From Thiomicrorhabdus sp965602805 (GTDB lineage: Bacteria; Pseudomonadota; Gammaproteobacteria; Thiomicrospirales; Thiomicrospiraceae): 64,000 nt of DNA. The stretch covers positions 178,760-242,759 of the forward strand of contig CBFCZK010000002.1 in the NCBI GenBank assembly GCA_965602805.1, written 5' to 3'. Below, piece after piece: positions 1 to 8,861 of the stretch (position 1 is the first letter of the stretch; each line of letters starts with the position of its first letter). The notes under the pieces were generated by a model. It saw only the letters and a program-made list of their open reading frames with translations. It was not told where the DNA came from and searched no databases. The position numbers were made by a program, and so were the translations under genes.

Positions 1-591
1 GGTGAAGCCTACTACAATAAAGACAAAGCATCCTACGACAAGTGTTTTGGAACTGATGTTTCTACCATTCGTCCAAAGTACCCGTACTTTGATGAAAAAG
101 CACAACAAGTCGTTACACTTGAAGGCGCAATCAACAGCTGTCGTACAGATGCTGGTTTAAAAGCATACAAGTGGAAAAAAGGTGCTCTTGCTCAAGTGAG
201 TGCTTACCTTGCATACAATTCACGTGGTCAAAAAATTGATATTAAGATTGATTCTGATGGCGCTAAAAAAGCCTATGAAGCAGGTCGTAACATCTACATC
301 AAGCCAAGCGGACAATTAGGTCTATCTTGTGCAAAATGCCACACTTATAACGCTGGACGTAAGGCGCGTTCAAACCTACTATCTCCTATTTTAGGACACA
401 CAACACACTTCCCTGTGTTCCGTGCTAAATGGCAGTCCTTAGGTACTATGCACCGTCGCTATGGCGGTTGTCACAAAAACATGCGTGCCAAGCCTTTTAA
501 GGCACAAAGTGAAGAGTACCGTAATCTAGAGTTCTTCGAAGCCTATATCTCAAATGGCTTAGAAATTAATGGACCAGGTTACCGCGAATAA
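1..591 (+). CDS. soxA: SoxA, thiosulfate-oxidizing cytochrome c subunit (3' part)
   Basis: The reading frame is open from the first base, so the N-terminus and signal peptide lie outside the window. SoxA is the catalytic half of periplasmic SoxAX, which joins thiosulfate to the SoxY carrier in the Sox pathway. The C-terminal part has one haem motif, CAKCH, followed by the RYGGCHKNMR segment whose Cys is expected to be the active-site (persulfide) haem ligand. Where diheme SoxA proteins have the first CxxCH there is a lone Cys (YDKCFG), with a second Cys about 33 residues later (NSCRTD). This suggests the single-haem, disulfide-containing type. A strong terminator follows. Identity is secure; the single-haem reading is inference from a partial sequence. 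Confidence 0.9.
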   Translation, partial: GEAYYNKDKASYDKCFGTDVSTIRPKYPYFDEKAQQVVTLEGAINSCRTDAGLKAYKWKKGALAQVSAYLAYNSRGQKIDIKIDSDGAKKAYEAGRNIYIKPSGQLGLSCAKCHTYNAGRKARSNLLSPILGHTTHFPVFRAKWQSLGTMHRRYGGCHKNMRAKPFKAQSEEYRNLEFFEAYISNGLEINGPGYRE

Positions 592-610
592 GCTATATCC
601 ATTCGCACTT

Positions 611-638
611 AAAGAACCCAGCTCTGCTGGGTTTTTTT
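611..638 (+). terminator. Rho-independent terminator after soxA
   Basis: ACCCAGC-TCT-GCTGGGT forms a 7-bp stem with a 3-base loop, followed directly by a run of T on the plus strand, about 25 bases after the soxA stop. Confidence 0.85.
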
Positions 639-681
639 ATGTCTATCATTTAATGCCCTGTATTAACTTCCAATCATTTGA

Positions 682-691
682 CCAGGCCTGG
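682..691. repeat. CCAGGCCTGG palindrome, copy 1
   Basis: Exact core, flanked TTGA on the left but CCAA on the right, so the outer bases are only partly symmetrical. Intergenic. Confidence 0.9.
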
Positions 692-844
692 CCAACTCCC
701 AAATGGATAAAACTCGCTTAATGCGACAACTTACTAAAAACCTACCTACTCTCCTCTACATCTTAGATAGCTTCCCTGACCATGCTTCAATCGAAACCGT
801 ACCTAGAACTTCTAATCTTACTGGCTAACCACAAAAACGACAGA

Positions 845-871
845 CATAAAAAAACCAGCACATGGCTGGTT
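845..871 (-). terminator. Terminator for the ilvD / terB-like operon
   Basis: On the minus strand AACCAGC-CATGT-GCTGGTT is followed by a run of about six T. It lies 45 bases beyond the stop of the terB-like gene. Confidence 0.8.
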
Positions 872-916
872 CTTATATAGGCGATTAACATGGCTAATAA
901 GGAATTAATGCTCCGC

Positions 917-1318
917 CTACAAGCCTTTCAACATTTGCTCACCTTCGTAGACCCAATCAAACCCTTGACGCACCCACCTTTCAAGGCGAAGCATAAATTC
1001 AGTATCATTCATCCCCAACTTCTGAGCAATTAGAAATACTTTATCTTGCTCTTCTTTACCAAAATGGCCGTCTTTATAAGAGATTTTAATCAACTCTTGT
1101 AGAAGAATTATTTTAGACTGCCTGGTATCTAATACCTTTAACAAGGCATCGATATCAACATCTGCCTTATCCATATCATAATGAATACCGTAAGCCGAAC
1201 TAAAGTCTTTTAGATACTGAATCTCTTCTTCAGAGATATCATTATCTGCGGCGGCTAGATTTGCGGCCAGGTCAAATACGACCTGACGTTGTTCTTGGGT
1301 TAATTTATCTGCAAACAT
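917..1318 (-). CDS. TerB-like (tellurite-resistance fold) protein
   Basis: A 133-residue acidic, helical protein without signal peptide or membrane segment. The pattern of short helices with ADNDISEEE near residues 24-32 and YKDGHFGKEEQ near 81-91 is typical of TerB-like domains, whose paired acidic motifs bind metal in some members. The biochemical role of stand-alone members is not established. GGAG sits 9 bases upstream of the ATG, and only 18 bases separate it from the upstream ilvD stop, so the two are probably cotranscribed and end at the terminator at 845-871. Whether it has anything to do with tellurite here cannot be told. Confidence 0.7.
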   Translation of the reverse strand: MFADKLTQEQRQVVFDLAANLAAADNDISEEEIQYLKDFSSAYGIHYDMDKADVDIDALLKVLDTRQSKIILLQELIKISYKDGHFGKEEQDKVFLIAQKLGMNDTEFMLRLERWVRQGFDWVYEGEQMLKGL

Positions 1319-1336
1319 ATTCTATTCTCCGTTAGA

Positions 1337-3193
1337 TTATCGGTGTTCAATCTGTTCAACATCACGAACGGCACCAAATGCCGCACTGGTTGTCATTGCA
1401 GCATAAGCACGCAAGGCTGCGCTGATTTTACGTGGACGCACCTCAACAGGCTTCCAAGCATCGCGGCCTTTAGAGACCATCGCTTGGCGACGTTCTGCAA
1501 ACATTTCATCTGTTAATAAAGCTTTAATTGTACGATTAGGAATATCAATTTCAATACTATCACCTTCTTCAATCAATCCGATATTACCACCTTCCGCCGC
1601 TTCAGGTGAAGCATGACCGATAGAAAGACCTGACGTTCCACCTGAGAAGCGCCCGTCCGTTAATAAAGCACACGCCTTACCCAAACCTTTGGATTTCAGA
1701 TAACTCGTAGGATAGAGCATCTCTTGCATTCCAGGCCCACCTTTTGGCCCTTCATAACGGATAATTAAAACATCACCTTCATTGATTTCATTGGCAAGAA
1801 TAGACGCAACAGCAGAATCCTGACTTTCGAAAATACGCGCAGGCCCTGTGAATTTAAAGATAGATTCATCGACACCAGCCGTCTTAACAATACAACCATC
1901 CAGCGCAATATTACCGTAAAGTACGGCTAAGCCACCTTCCTTGGTATACGCATGCTCTACATCACGCACACAACCATCAACAGGATCGTCATCAACCGTC
2001 TTCCAACGCTTGCTTTGACTAAAGGCTTCTGTGGTTCTGACATTACCAGGCGCCGCTCTAAAGAACGTATCTATCGCTTCATCATCGGTACGACGGATAT
2101 CCCAAAGATCGAGTGCCGCACCCATCGTAGAGGCGTGAACGGTTGGAACATCACGTTTAATCAAACCACCACGATCCAACTCACCTAAGATTCGCATAAT
2201 ACCACCGGCACGATGCACGTCTTCCATGTGAAATTGTTTTGAGTTCGGAGCAACTTTAACCAAGCAAGGTACTCGACGTGAGATATGATCCATATCTGCC
2301 ATAGTGAAATTGACTTCTGCTTCTTTTGCAATCGCTAATAAATGCAATACAGTATTGGTTGACCCCCCCATCGCAACATCCAAAGTCATCGCATTTTCAA
2401 ATGCCTCAAAGGTTGCAATTGAACGTGGCAATACAGAAAAATCATCTTCATCATAATGCTTCTTAGTAATCTCAACGATACGACGCCCTGCTTCTTCAAA
2501 CAGGTGTCTACGGTCAGCATGGGTTGCTAAGGTTGTTCCATTACCTGGCAAAGCAATCCCTAAGGCTTCTGCTAGACAGTTCATGGAATTGGCTGTGAAC
2601 ATCCCAGAACAAGAACCACAAGTAGGACAGGCTGAAACTTCAACGTCTTCAACATCCGAGTCAGAAACACTATCATCCGCCGCCATAACCATGGCATCGA
2701 CTAAATCAAGCTTAATACCAATACCACCAAGGACGGTTTTACCGGATTCCATAGGGCCACCAGTTACGAAAATAGTTGGGATGTTTAAACGCATCGCCGC
2801 CATCATCATACCCGGAGTGATTTTGTCACAGTTTGAAATACAAACTAAGGCATCGGCACAGTGTGCATTCACCATGTATTCAACAGAATCCGCAATCAAA
2901 TCGCGAGAAGGCAGAGAGTACAACATGCCATCATGACCCATTGCAATCCCATCATCGACCGCGATGGTATTGAACTCCTTGGCAACTCCGCCGGCCTCTT
3001 CAATGACACGAGCGACCAATTGACCCATATCCTTTAAATGAACATGACCCGGTACAAACTGAGTAAAGGAGTTAGCAATAGCGATAATAGGCTTACCGAA
3101 ATCTCCGGTTTCCATGCCCGTGGCTCTCCACAAGGCGCGAGCACCTGCCATATTACGGCCATGAGTACTGGTTTTTGAACGATATACAGGCAT
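1337..3193 (-). CDS. ilvD: Dihydroxy-acid dehydratase
   Basis: This enzyme dehydrates 2,3-dihydroxy-isovalerate and 2,3-dihydroxy-3-methylvalerate to the 2-keto acids in valine, leucine and isoleucine synthesis. Full length (618 residues; E. coli about 616). It carries NCDKITPGM (Cys122) and the SACPTCGSCSGMF cluster segment (Cys189, 192, 195). The PGHVHL segment near residue 50 lacks the extra Cys of [2Fe-2S] plant-type enzymes, so an E. coli-like oxygen-sensitive [4Fe-4S] cluster is likely (inference). It is divergent from argA across about 120 bases and followed by the terB-like gene. AGGAG is present just upstream of the ATG. Confidence 0.95.
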   Translation of the reverse strand: MPVYRSKTSTHGRNMAGARALWRATGMETGDFGKPIIAIANSFTQFVPGHVHLKDMGQLVARVIEEAGGVAKEFNTIAVDDGIAMGHDGMLYSLPSRDLIADSVEYMVNAHCADALVCISNCDKITPGMMMAAMRLNIPTIFVTGGPMESGKTVLGGIGIKLDLVDAMVMAADDSVSDSDVEDVEVSACPTCGSCSGMFTANSMNCLAEALGIALPGNGTTLATHADRRHLFEEAGRRIVEITKKHYDEDDFSVLPRSIATFEAFENAMTLDVAMGGSTNTVLHLLAIAKEAEVNFTMADMDHISRRVPCLVKVAPNSKQFHMEDVHRAGGIMRILGELDRGGLIKRDVPTVHASTMGAALDLWDIRRTDDEAIDTFFRAAPGNVRTTEAFSQSKRWKTVDDDPVDGCVRDVEHAYTKEGGLAVLYGNIALDGCIVKTAGVDESIFKFTGPARIFESQDSAVASILANEINEGDVLIIRYEGPKGGPGMQEMLYPTSYLKSKGLGKACALLTDGRFSGGTSGLSIGHASPEAAEGGNIGLIEEGDSIEIDIPNRTIKALLTDEMFAERRQAMVSKGRDAWKPVEVRPRKISAALRAYAAMTTSAAFGAVRDVEQIEHR

Positions 3194-3314
3194 TAAAAGC
3201 TCCTTTGAGTTTATGCGTTTGATTTAACAATACTGAAGTGAGATCTCGAGTATTTAGACTTTCACCGACAGACTGTTTATACTTACAAAATTATTAGCCT
3301 ATTTTCGCACATTC

Positions 3315-4613
3315 ATGAAGCAATCTGAATTAGATTTTATTAATACATTAAGACTATCTTCTCGGTATATCGAACAACACCGTGGGAAAACCTGTGTCGT
3401 TTATTTACCCGGCGAGTTAATGCAAGCGCCAGAGACGTTAAAACAGTTCTCTCAAGACATTGGCCTGTTGCATAACCTAGGTTTAAAGATTGTCTTAGTG
3501 ATGGGTGCAACGCCGCAAATCAATGCAGCATTAGAAGCCCAGAATATTCCTTGGCAACATCATCAACAGTTCAGAATTACCCCTTTAGAAAGTTTACCTG
3601 TATTTCAGCAAACCATTGGCACCGTCCGTAGCCAGTTAGAAGCTGTTTTTAGCCAGGCTACTTGCATGCAGGCGAATCCATTAACCCTAATTTCGGGTAA
3701 CTGGGTCATTGCCCAACCGAAAGGCGTTGTTGATGGTATTGATTTTCAATACACTGGCAAACTCAGAAAAATCAATCATGCGGCCATATCAGGTTCACTC
3801 GCCGCTGGACAGATTGCCCTGCTAACGCCGCTGGCTTACTCTTTGACGGGTGAGGTCTTCAACCTAAATACACTTGAACAGGCTTGCGAAGTCGCCAATG
3901 CCATTCAAGCGGATAAATTAATGGTGTTTGGCAGTGTTTTACAACTTCAAGATTTACCCAAGCATTTAAGTATTCCTGAATTAGAATCTTTGATTCAAAC
4001 GTCTAACAACCCCGCTCAGGTGCGTTTTCTGCAGCAACTCGCAAAAACCAACCACACGGTTAAGCGCGTACACATTATGGAACAAGAAAATCCTGGCGCC
4101 CTGCTTCTAGAACTGTTTACCCTTGATGGCGTTGGCACGCTTATCTTTAGTGATCGTTATCATCAACTGCGTCCTGCTACGATTGATGATGTTGGGGGGA
4201 TTCTGGACTTGATTTCACCTTTAGAGGCGCAAGGTGTTTTGGTTAAACGCTCCAGGGAACGCCTTGAATTAGAAATTGAAAACTTTATTTTGGTTGAAAG
4301 AGATCAACACATTATTGGCTGCGCTGCACTTTACCCAATTGCGGATAAGATGGGAGAGCTGGCCTGCTTAGCGGTCCATGAAAGTTATCAAGGACAAGAA
4401 CTTGGGGCAGAACTCCTTAAAGCGATTGAGAAAAAAGCAACGACACTAGGACTAAATAGTTTATTCCTACTGAGCACACATACACATCATTGGTTTATTG
4501 AGCACGGTTTTAAGCTGGATTCTATTTCCGCTTTACCCTCAGAAAAGCAATCCCTCTATAATTTTCAAAGACAATCCAAAGTCCTGATAAAACCGCTGTC
4601 ATCTCACAGCTAA
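3315..4613 (+). CDS. argA: N-acetylglutamate synthase
   Basis: First step of arginine synthesis: acetyl-CoA plus glutamate gives N-acetylglutamate. At 432 residues it has the classical two-domain form: an amino-acid-kinase-like domain (about residues 1-285, with VVYLPGELM and the LVMGATPQINAAL glycine-containing loop), then a GNAT acetyltransferase domain (about 290-430, with ACLAVHESYQGQELGAELL as acetyl-CoA-binding motif A). The kinase-like domain is the usual site of arginine feedback inhibition. It precedes rnt by 9 bases, probably in one transcript. A bifunctional argJ is also in this window (14605-15816), so acetyl groups may be both made here and recycled there. Confidence 0.93.
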   Translation: MKQSELDFINTLRLSSRYIEQHRGKTCVVYLPGELMQAPETLKQFSQDIGLLHNLGLKIVLVMGATPQINAALEAQNIPWQHHQQFRITPLESLPVFQQTIGTVRSQLEAVFSQATCMQANPLTLISGNWVIAQPKGVVDGIDFQYTGKLRKINHAAISGSLAAGQIALLTPLAYSLTGEVFNLNTLEQACEVANAIQADKLMVFGSVLQLQDLPKHLSIPELESLIQTSNNPAQVRFLQQLAKTNHTVKRVHIMEQENPGALLLELFTLDGVGTLIFSDRYHQLRPATIDDVGGILDLISPLEAQGVLVKRSRERLELEIENFILVERDQHIIGCAALYPIADKMGELACLAVHESYQGQELGAELLKAIEKKATTLGLNSLFLLSTHTHHWFIEHGFKLDSISALPSEKQSLYNFQRQSKVLIKPLSSHS

Positions 4614-4622
4614 AGCGAATCC

Positions 4623-5240
4623 ATGAAAAAAATTACTCAGATTAAAGACCGTTTTCGCGGTTTCCTACCCGTTGTGGTTGATGTTGAAACAGCGGGGTTT
4701 AACTGTGAAACGGATGCTCTATTAGAAATGGCGGTTGTCATGTTACAAATGAATGCGGCTGGACACCTCGTGCGCGGTACAACATTTGATAAAAACATCT
4801 TGCCGTTCAAAGGTGCCAATATTGAGCAAAGCGCTCTAAAATTTATTGGCATGGAAGACCCTTTTCACCCTTTTAGAGAAGCCATTTCGGAAAAAGAAGC
4901 CTTAACAGCACTTTTTAAACCGATTAATCATCAACTTAAACTGCAAGGCTGTTCACGTGCCATACTGGTCGGTCACAATGCATTTTTTGATTTGAATTTC
5001 GTTCAAAAAGCCGCCGCACGTTGCCATATCAAGTCCCCTTTTCATGATTTCAGTACGTTTGATACAGTCTCAATGGCAGGCTTAGTGTATGGAGAAACTG
5101 TTTTGGCCAAATCTGCTCAAGCAGCAGGCATTGAATGGGACAATAGCCAGGCACATTCAGCCGTGTATGACACCGAAAAAACCGCCGATCTGTTTTGCAC
5201 CATCGTTAATCAATGGCCGTTAACCAAACCAGAGTATTAA
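4623..5240 (+). CDS. rnt: Ribonuclease T
   Basis: A 3'-5' exoribonuclease of the DEDDh family that trims tRNA CCA ends and matures stable RNAs. At 205 residues it is close to the family norm (about 215). The catalytic pattern is complete: VVDVETAG (Asp20, Glu22), LVGHNAFFDLNF (second Asp), and HSAVYDTEKTA (His and last Asp). A terminator shared with convergent grxD lies at 5392-5415. Confidence 0.94.
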   Translation: MKKITQIKDRFRGFLPVVVDVETAGFNCETDALLEMAVVMLQMNAAGHLVRGTTFDKNILPFKGANIEQSALKFIGMEDPFHPFREAISEKEALTALFKPINHQLKLQGCSRAILVGHNAFFDLNFVQKAAARCHIKSPFHDFSTFDTVSMAGLVYGETVLAKSAQAAGIEWDNSQAHSAVYDTEKTADLFCTIVNQWPLTKPEY

Positions 5241-5263
5241 AGTATTACCTCCAGCGGAACTGA

Positions 5264-5273
5264 CCAGGCCTGG
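5264..5273. repeat. CCAGGCCTGG palindrome, copy 2
   Basis: Exact core inside the full 16-bp form TGACCAGGCCTGGTCA (5261-5276), extended on both sides by AC/GT. It is 21 bases after the rnt stop and may act as a stem in the transcript. Confidence 0.9.
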
Positions 5274-5391
5274 TCAGTTTAAAAACATTCAATGTCGGGC
5301 ATATTACTGCCTAGCTTCACTTAGTCTTACCTAGACTCAGTTACGTTTCTAAATCTAGTCGCAAAACCTCCGTATTAAACATAGGTAATAA

Positions 5392-5415
5392 AAAAGGCAC
5401 CCAAAGGTGCCTTTT
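5392..5415. terminator. Bidirectional terminator between rnt and grxD
   Basis: AAAAGGCACC-CAAA-GGTGCCTTTT with T runs on both strands, lying between the convergent rnt and grxD genes. Confidence 0.9.
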
Positions 5416-5491
5416 TTATTTGAAGCTATTTAAAACAATCGTCGTGGAGGTAATACTCATCTCCAGCATTACCCCCAACAATCTTTAAATG

Positions 5492-5848
5492 TTATTTTGC
5501 TTCATTCTTAGCGATCGCTTCTGCCATCATTTTCTTCAACTCGCCTGACTCCGCTAACTCTAAAGTGATATCACATCCACCTTGTAGTTCGCCACCAATG
5601 TAAAGCTGTGGAAAGGTTGGCCAATCCTGATACTTTGGAAGGTGTTCGAAAATTGTCGCGTCCGCCAAAATATTTACAAAAGCAAACTTCTCTTCAGTCT
5701 CTGCTAAAGCTTGCGCGGCACGACTTGAAAAACCACAAGACGGCATTTGCGGTGTGCCTTTCATATACAAAACAACTGGGTTATTAGTCACTTGACTATG
5801 AATTCGCTCTAAAGTCTCTTGTACAACTGGATCTTGGTTTTCCATCAA
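5492..5848 (-). CDS. grxD: Monothiol glutaredoxin
   Basis: 118 residues with the CGFS active site (Cys38) inside MKGTPQMPSCGFSSRA. The family carries [2Fe-2S] clusters bound with glutathione, often as a dimer, and delivers them in Fe-S protein maturation. WPTFPQLYIGGELQGGCD is the conserved glutathione-binding cis-Pro and GG region. Its terminator is the shared hairpin at 5392-5415. The gene follows the amidotransferase gene on the same strand after 88 bases. It may act downstream of the Suf system encoded at 25-30 kb (inference). Confidence 0.95.
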   Translation of the reverse strand: MMENQDPVVQETLERIHSQVTNNPVVLYMKGTPQMPSCGFSSRAAQALAETEEKFAFVNILADATIFEHLPKYQDWPTFPQLYIGGELQGGCDITLELAESGELKKMMAEAIAKNEAK

Positions 5849-5936
5849 TCTATCCTTATCTTAAATTTAGTCACTTTTAATTTCCGACTAGTTTACTAGG
5901 TTATAGCTTAAAAATACACTATTTTTTGCGCTTGGA

Positions 5937-7760
5937 TTAAATGCTTTTATCGACATGTTTCTGTAACCAAAACTCTAATAAAGCCGCATGCCACAATTTA
6001 CTGCCCTGAATTGCCGTAAAACTTTGTGGTGCCTCTGGATTGGCTAACAAGACTTGCAACTTATCCTGATTGAAAATACCACGCTTTTTGGCTTGCGGGG
6101 AAGTTAATAGCGTTTTCATATATTCAAAAAATTCGCCACGCACGTATTTCAAAGCCGGCATTGGAAACGCCACCTTTGGACGGTCTATAATTTCATCAGG
6201 CACCAATCCACGCGCAATCTCTTTTAATATATGCTTACCATCACTCTTTACCTTAAGCTCAATCGGTGCAGCCATCGCCGTTTCTACCAACTTATGATCC
6301 AAAAAAGGCACTCGGGCTTCCAATCCCCATGCCATGGTCATATTATCTACCCGTTTAACCGGATCATCGACAATCAAGGTCGTCACATCCAAACGCAAGA
6401 CCTGATCTAAAAAGCTGTCCGCTCCGGGATCAGTTAGCAGGTCGCCAATCAAAATAGAAGTGACATCCTCTATATGATATTCAGGATTGACCACCTCTAA
6501 CCACTCTTGATGAGAGCGATCAAAATAGTGTGGCGCAAACGCATTAACGGCATCCTGCGGTTTACTTAAATCAACATTAAGACCCGCTTGGTGCATTTTT
6601 GGATACCATGAATAACCTCCAAAAACCTCATCCGCACCTTGACCCGACATGACCACCTTAACCTTCTCTGAGACTTTTTCTGATAATAGATAGAAAGCGA
6701 CTGCATCTTGACCCACCATCGGTTCAGACATAGCGGCAACCGCCTCATGCAGTCTTGGCAAAACATCCGTATTGGAAATCAAATACTGTTGATGATCTGT
6801 TTTATAGCGTTCGACGACTAAATCCGAAAACTCGAATTCATTGCCTTTTTCCTCGGGAGCATCTTCAAAGCCAATAGAGAAAGTCTTAATGTCCTTCACG
6901 CCCGCTTCATGTAACATCGCAACTAATAAACTGGAATCTAAACCGCCAGAGAGCAAAACTCCCACCGGAACGTCTGCCGCCGTCAAACGCTTATGAACCG
7001 CCTCTTTTAAATCCTGATGAATCAAATCTATCCAGGCCTGGTCAGTTTGCGGCGCTGGTTTGCCATGAATTTCAGTCGGACGCTGCGCTTCTAAATGCCA
7101 AAAACGCTTCTTATACATTTGACCATCGGGATTAATAATCATCCAATGACCTGGCTCAAGCTTTTTAATGCCTTTTAAAATGGTATGAGGTGCTGGAATC
7201 ACGGCGTGCAGTGTGAGCTGGTGGTGTAAACCAATTGGATCAATATCGGTATCAACATCGTCACTGGTAAGTAACGCCTGGGTATTCGAGGCAAAGCGCA
7301 TGCCACCTTCGATAGGTGCATAATAAAGCGGTTTAATCCCCATTCGGTCACGTGCCAACAAGAGTTGCTGTTGATCATCATCCCAAAGCGCAAAAGCAAA
7401 CATGCCTTCAAAATGCTCCACGCACTCTAATCCCCATTGACGGTAGGCTTTAAGAATCACCTCGGTATCAGAGTGAGTGACAAATTCATGGCCTAATGCT
7501 TGCAACTCGACCTTCAGGTTCTGGTAGTTATAGATACAACCATTAAACACCAAAGAGAACTCTTGATCGTGCATTGGTTGGTGACCCGCATCCGATAAAT
7601 CTATAATAGATAATCGACGGTGACCTAGTCCTACCTGGTCTCTGATCCAAACACCTTCATCATCTGGCCCACGTTGCACCATCTGTTGTAACATAGGATT
7701 CAAACGTGAGATATCTGCCCGCTGGCCATCCCAATAAATTTCACCGCAAATTCCGCACAT
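5937..7760 (-). CDS. Asparagine-synthase-family amidotransferase, probably N-acetylglutaminylglutamine type
   Basis: About 607 residues. The N-terminal glutaminase domain starts MCGICGE, so ATG 7760 is the start that leaves catalytic Cys2 at the mature terminus; GAGAAG lies about 7 bases upstream, while an upstream in-frame TTG (7775) would bury the Cys. The C-terminal synthetase domain has the PP-loop SGGLDSS and SGQGADEVFGGY. The segment SEPMVGQDAVAFYLLSE resembles enzymes making the osmolyte N-acetylglutaminylglutamine amide more than AsnB. Its usual partner, the ligase-acetyltransferase gene (ngg), is not beside it. A palindrome copy at 7032-7041 encodes DQAW. Family is sure; exact product is inference. 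Confidence 0.72.
   Translation of the reverse strand: MCGICGEIYWDGQRADISRLNPMLQQMVQRGPDDEGVWIRDQVGLGHRRLSIIDLSDAGHQPMHDQEFSLVFNGCIYNYQNLKVELQALGHEFVTHSDTEVILKAYRQWGLECVEHFEGMFAFALWDDDQQQLLLARDRMGIKPLYYAPIEGGMRFASNTQALLTSDDVDTDIDPIGLHHQLTLHAVIPAPHTILKGIKKLEPGHWMIINPDGQMYKKRFWHLEAQRPTEIHGKPAPQTDQAWIDLIHQDLKEAVHKRLTAADVPVGVLLSGGLDSSLLVAMLHEAGVKDIKTFSIGFEDAPEEKGNEFEFSDLVVERYKTDHQQYLISNTDVLPRLHEAVAAMSEPMVGQDAVAFYLLSEKVSEKVKVVMSGQGADEVFGGYSWYPKMHQAGLNVDLSKPQDAVNAFAPHYFDRSHQEWLEVVNPEYHIEDVTSILIGDLLTDPGADSFLDQVLRLDVTTLIVDDPVKRVDNMTMAWGLEARVPFLDHKLVETAMAAPIELKVKSDGKHILKEIARGLVPDEIIDRPKVAFPMPALKYVRGEFFEYMKTLLTSPQAKKRGIFNQDKLQVLLANPEAPQSFTAIQGSKLWHAALLEFWLQKHVDKSI
7032..7041. repeat. CCAGGCCTGG palindrome, copy 3 (in gene)
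   Basis: Exact core within the amidotransferase gene; read on the minus strand it encodes the DQAW of TDQAWIDL, in the linker between the glutaminase and synthetase domains. Confidence 0.85.
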
Positions 7761-7977
7761 GCCATCACTTCTCAAAATTATTTAATTGTATCTAACTACC
7801 TGTAATAGGCATATATTACCTGTTTAGAATTTTCATGAGAAAGATTAAATCGAAAAACGAATGCCTTTTTGTTTTAATAGCCGCATTGAACGACCGATTA
7901 AGTTTACTCTGCTAGGCACTTTTGCTAACCTACACCTTGTTAACGCGTTATCATCAACCCATTTATAGGATTTAAAC

Positions 7978-8847
7978 ATGCATTGGTTAAAGAATTTACT
8001 GCCTTATACTGCTGGATTTTTACTCCTCATCGCTTTGCAAGCTAAAGCTGAGACGATCGTTCATGACATTTCTTCACTCAACTTGAAAGCTGAGGCAGAG
8101 TATGTCGCTGGCAGCGAAGATAAAACAGCGGTGCTCATTCTGCACGGGTTCTTAACAACCAATAAATTCCACACTGTCACAGCAATGGCACAGGGACTTC
8201 AAGAAGAGGGCTATACCACCCTTACCCCCACTCTTACATTGAATATTTCACAACGCCAAAACTCTGTAAAATGTAACTCTATCCATACACATACTTTAGA
8301 AAAGGATGTTATCGAAGTCGCTGAATGGGTGAAGTTTTTGAAAGAACAAGGCCATAAAAAAGTTGTTCTATTAGGCCATTCCAGCGGCAGTCAAGAGCTA
8401 GTTGAACTTCTTAATACTCGTAAAGACATTGATATTCAAGCCGCGATTTTTACCAGCTTGTTTTACCTGAGGGGTAAAGAACTGGGTACTTTACAAAGTG
8501 AAATGAACTATGCACAACAAGCCCTGAAGAACAAACAAGACCGCCCACATAAATACAGTTTTCTCTTCTGTAAAAGCAACTATTATGCAGTGCCTCAAAG
8601 TTTTCTTTCTTACCTCAAGCTCGACCGCACATATATCTTAAACTCACTTAAAAACCTCTCCATCCCAACCTATACGATTATGGGCCGCGCAGATAAACGT
8701 TATCAAAGCGTTGGAGAGAGTTGGTTAAAAGAGTTAGAGCAAACAGGCACAAACCTGATTATTATTGATGGCGCTAACCACTTTTTTTCCAGTGAACATG
8801 AGTTTGATCTGCAAGACACACTCAATAAAATCATGAACAATCTATAG
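7978..8847 (+). CDS. Secreted alpha/beta hydrolase
   Basis: 289 residues with a cleavable Sec signal (hydrophobic residues 8-20, likely cut after AKA at 24). The alpha/beta hydrolase core is visible: LILHGF oxyanion region (about 53-58), GHSSGS nucleophile elbow (Ser135), an Asp in MGRADKRYQ and a His in DGANHFF (about 268). The substrate is unknown; esterase, lipase or peptidase activity would all fit. The next gene, a GGDEF-EAL protein, starts 14 bases after its stop, so the two probably share a message. It is divergent from the amidotransferase gene. Confidence 0.75.
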   Translation: MHWLKNLLPYTAGFLLLIALQAKAETIVHDISSLNLKAEAEYVAGSEDKTAVLILHGFLTTNKFHTVTAMAQGLQEEGYTTLTPTLTLNISQRQNSVKCNSIHTHTLEKDVIEVAEWVKFLKEQGHKKVVLLGHSSGSQELVELLNTRKDIDIQAAIFTSLFYLRGKELGTLQSEMNYAQQALKNKQDRPHKYSFLFCKSNYYAVPQSFLSYLKLDRTYILNSLKNLSIPTYTIMGRADKRYQSVGESWLKELEQTGTNLIIIDGANHFFSSEHEFDLQDTLNKIMNNL

Positions 8848-8861
8848 AAACGGTATTGAAT

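Larger units (their letters stand above)
592..916. other. Intergenic gap between convergent soxA and terB-like gene
   Basis: This stretch holds the soxA terminator at 611-638, one CCAGGCCTGG palindrome at 682-691 and a minus-strand terminator at 848-871. I see no open frame with a ribosome binding site and no RNA gene in it. Confidence 0.7.

Noticed and set aside
2583..2936. 117-codon plus-strand frame antisense to ilvD
   Set aside because: Shadow of a well-conserved gene; the product is low-complexity Ser/Thr/Ile with no recognisable domain.
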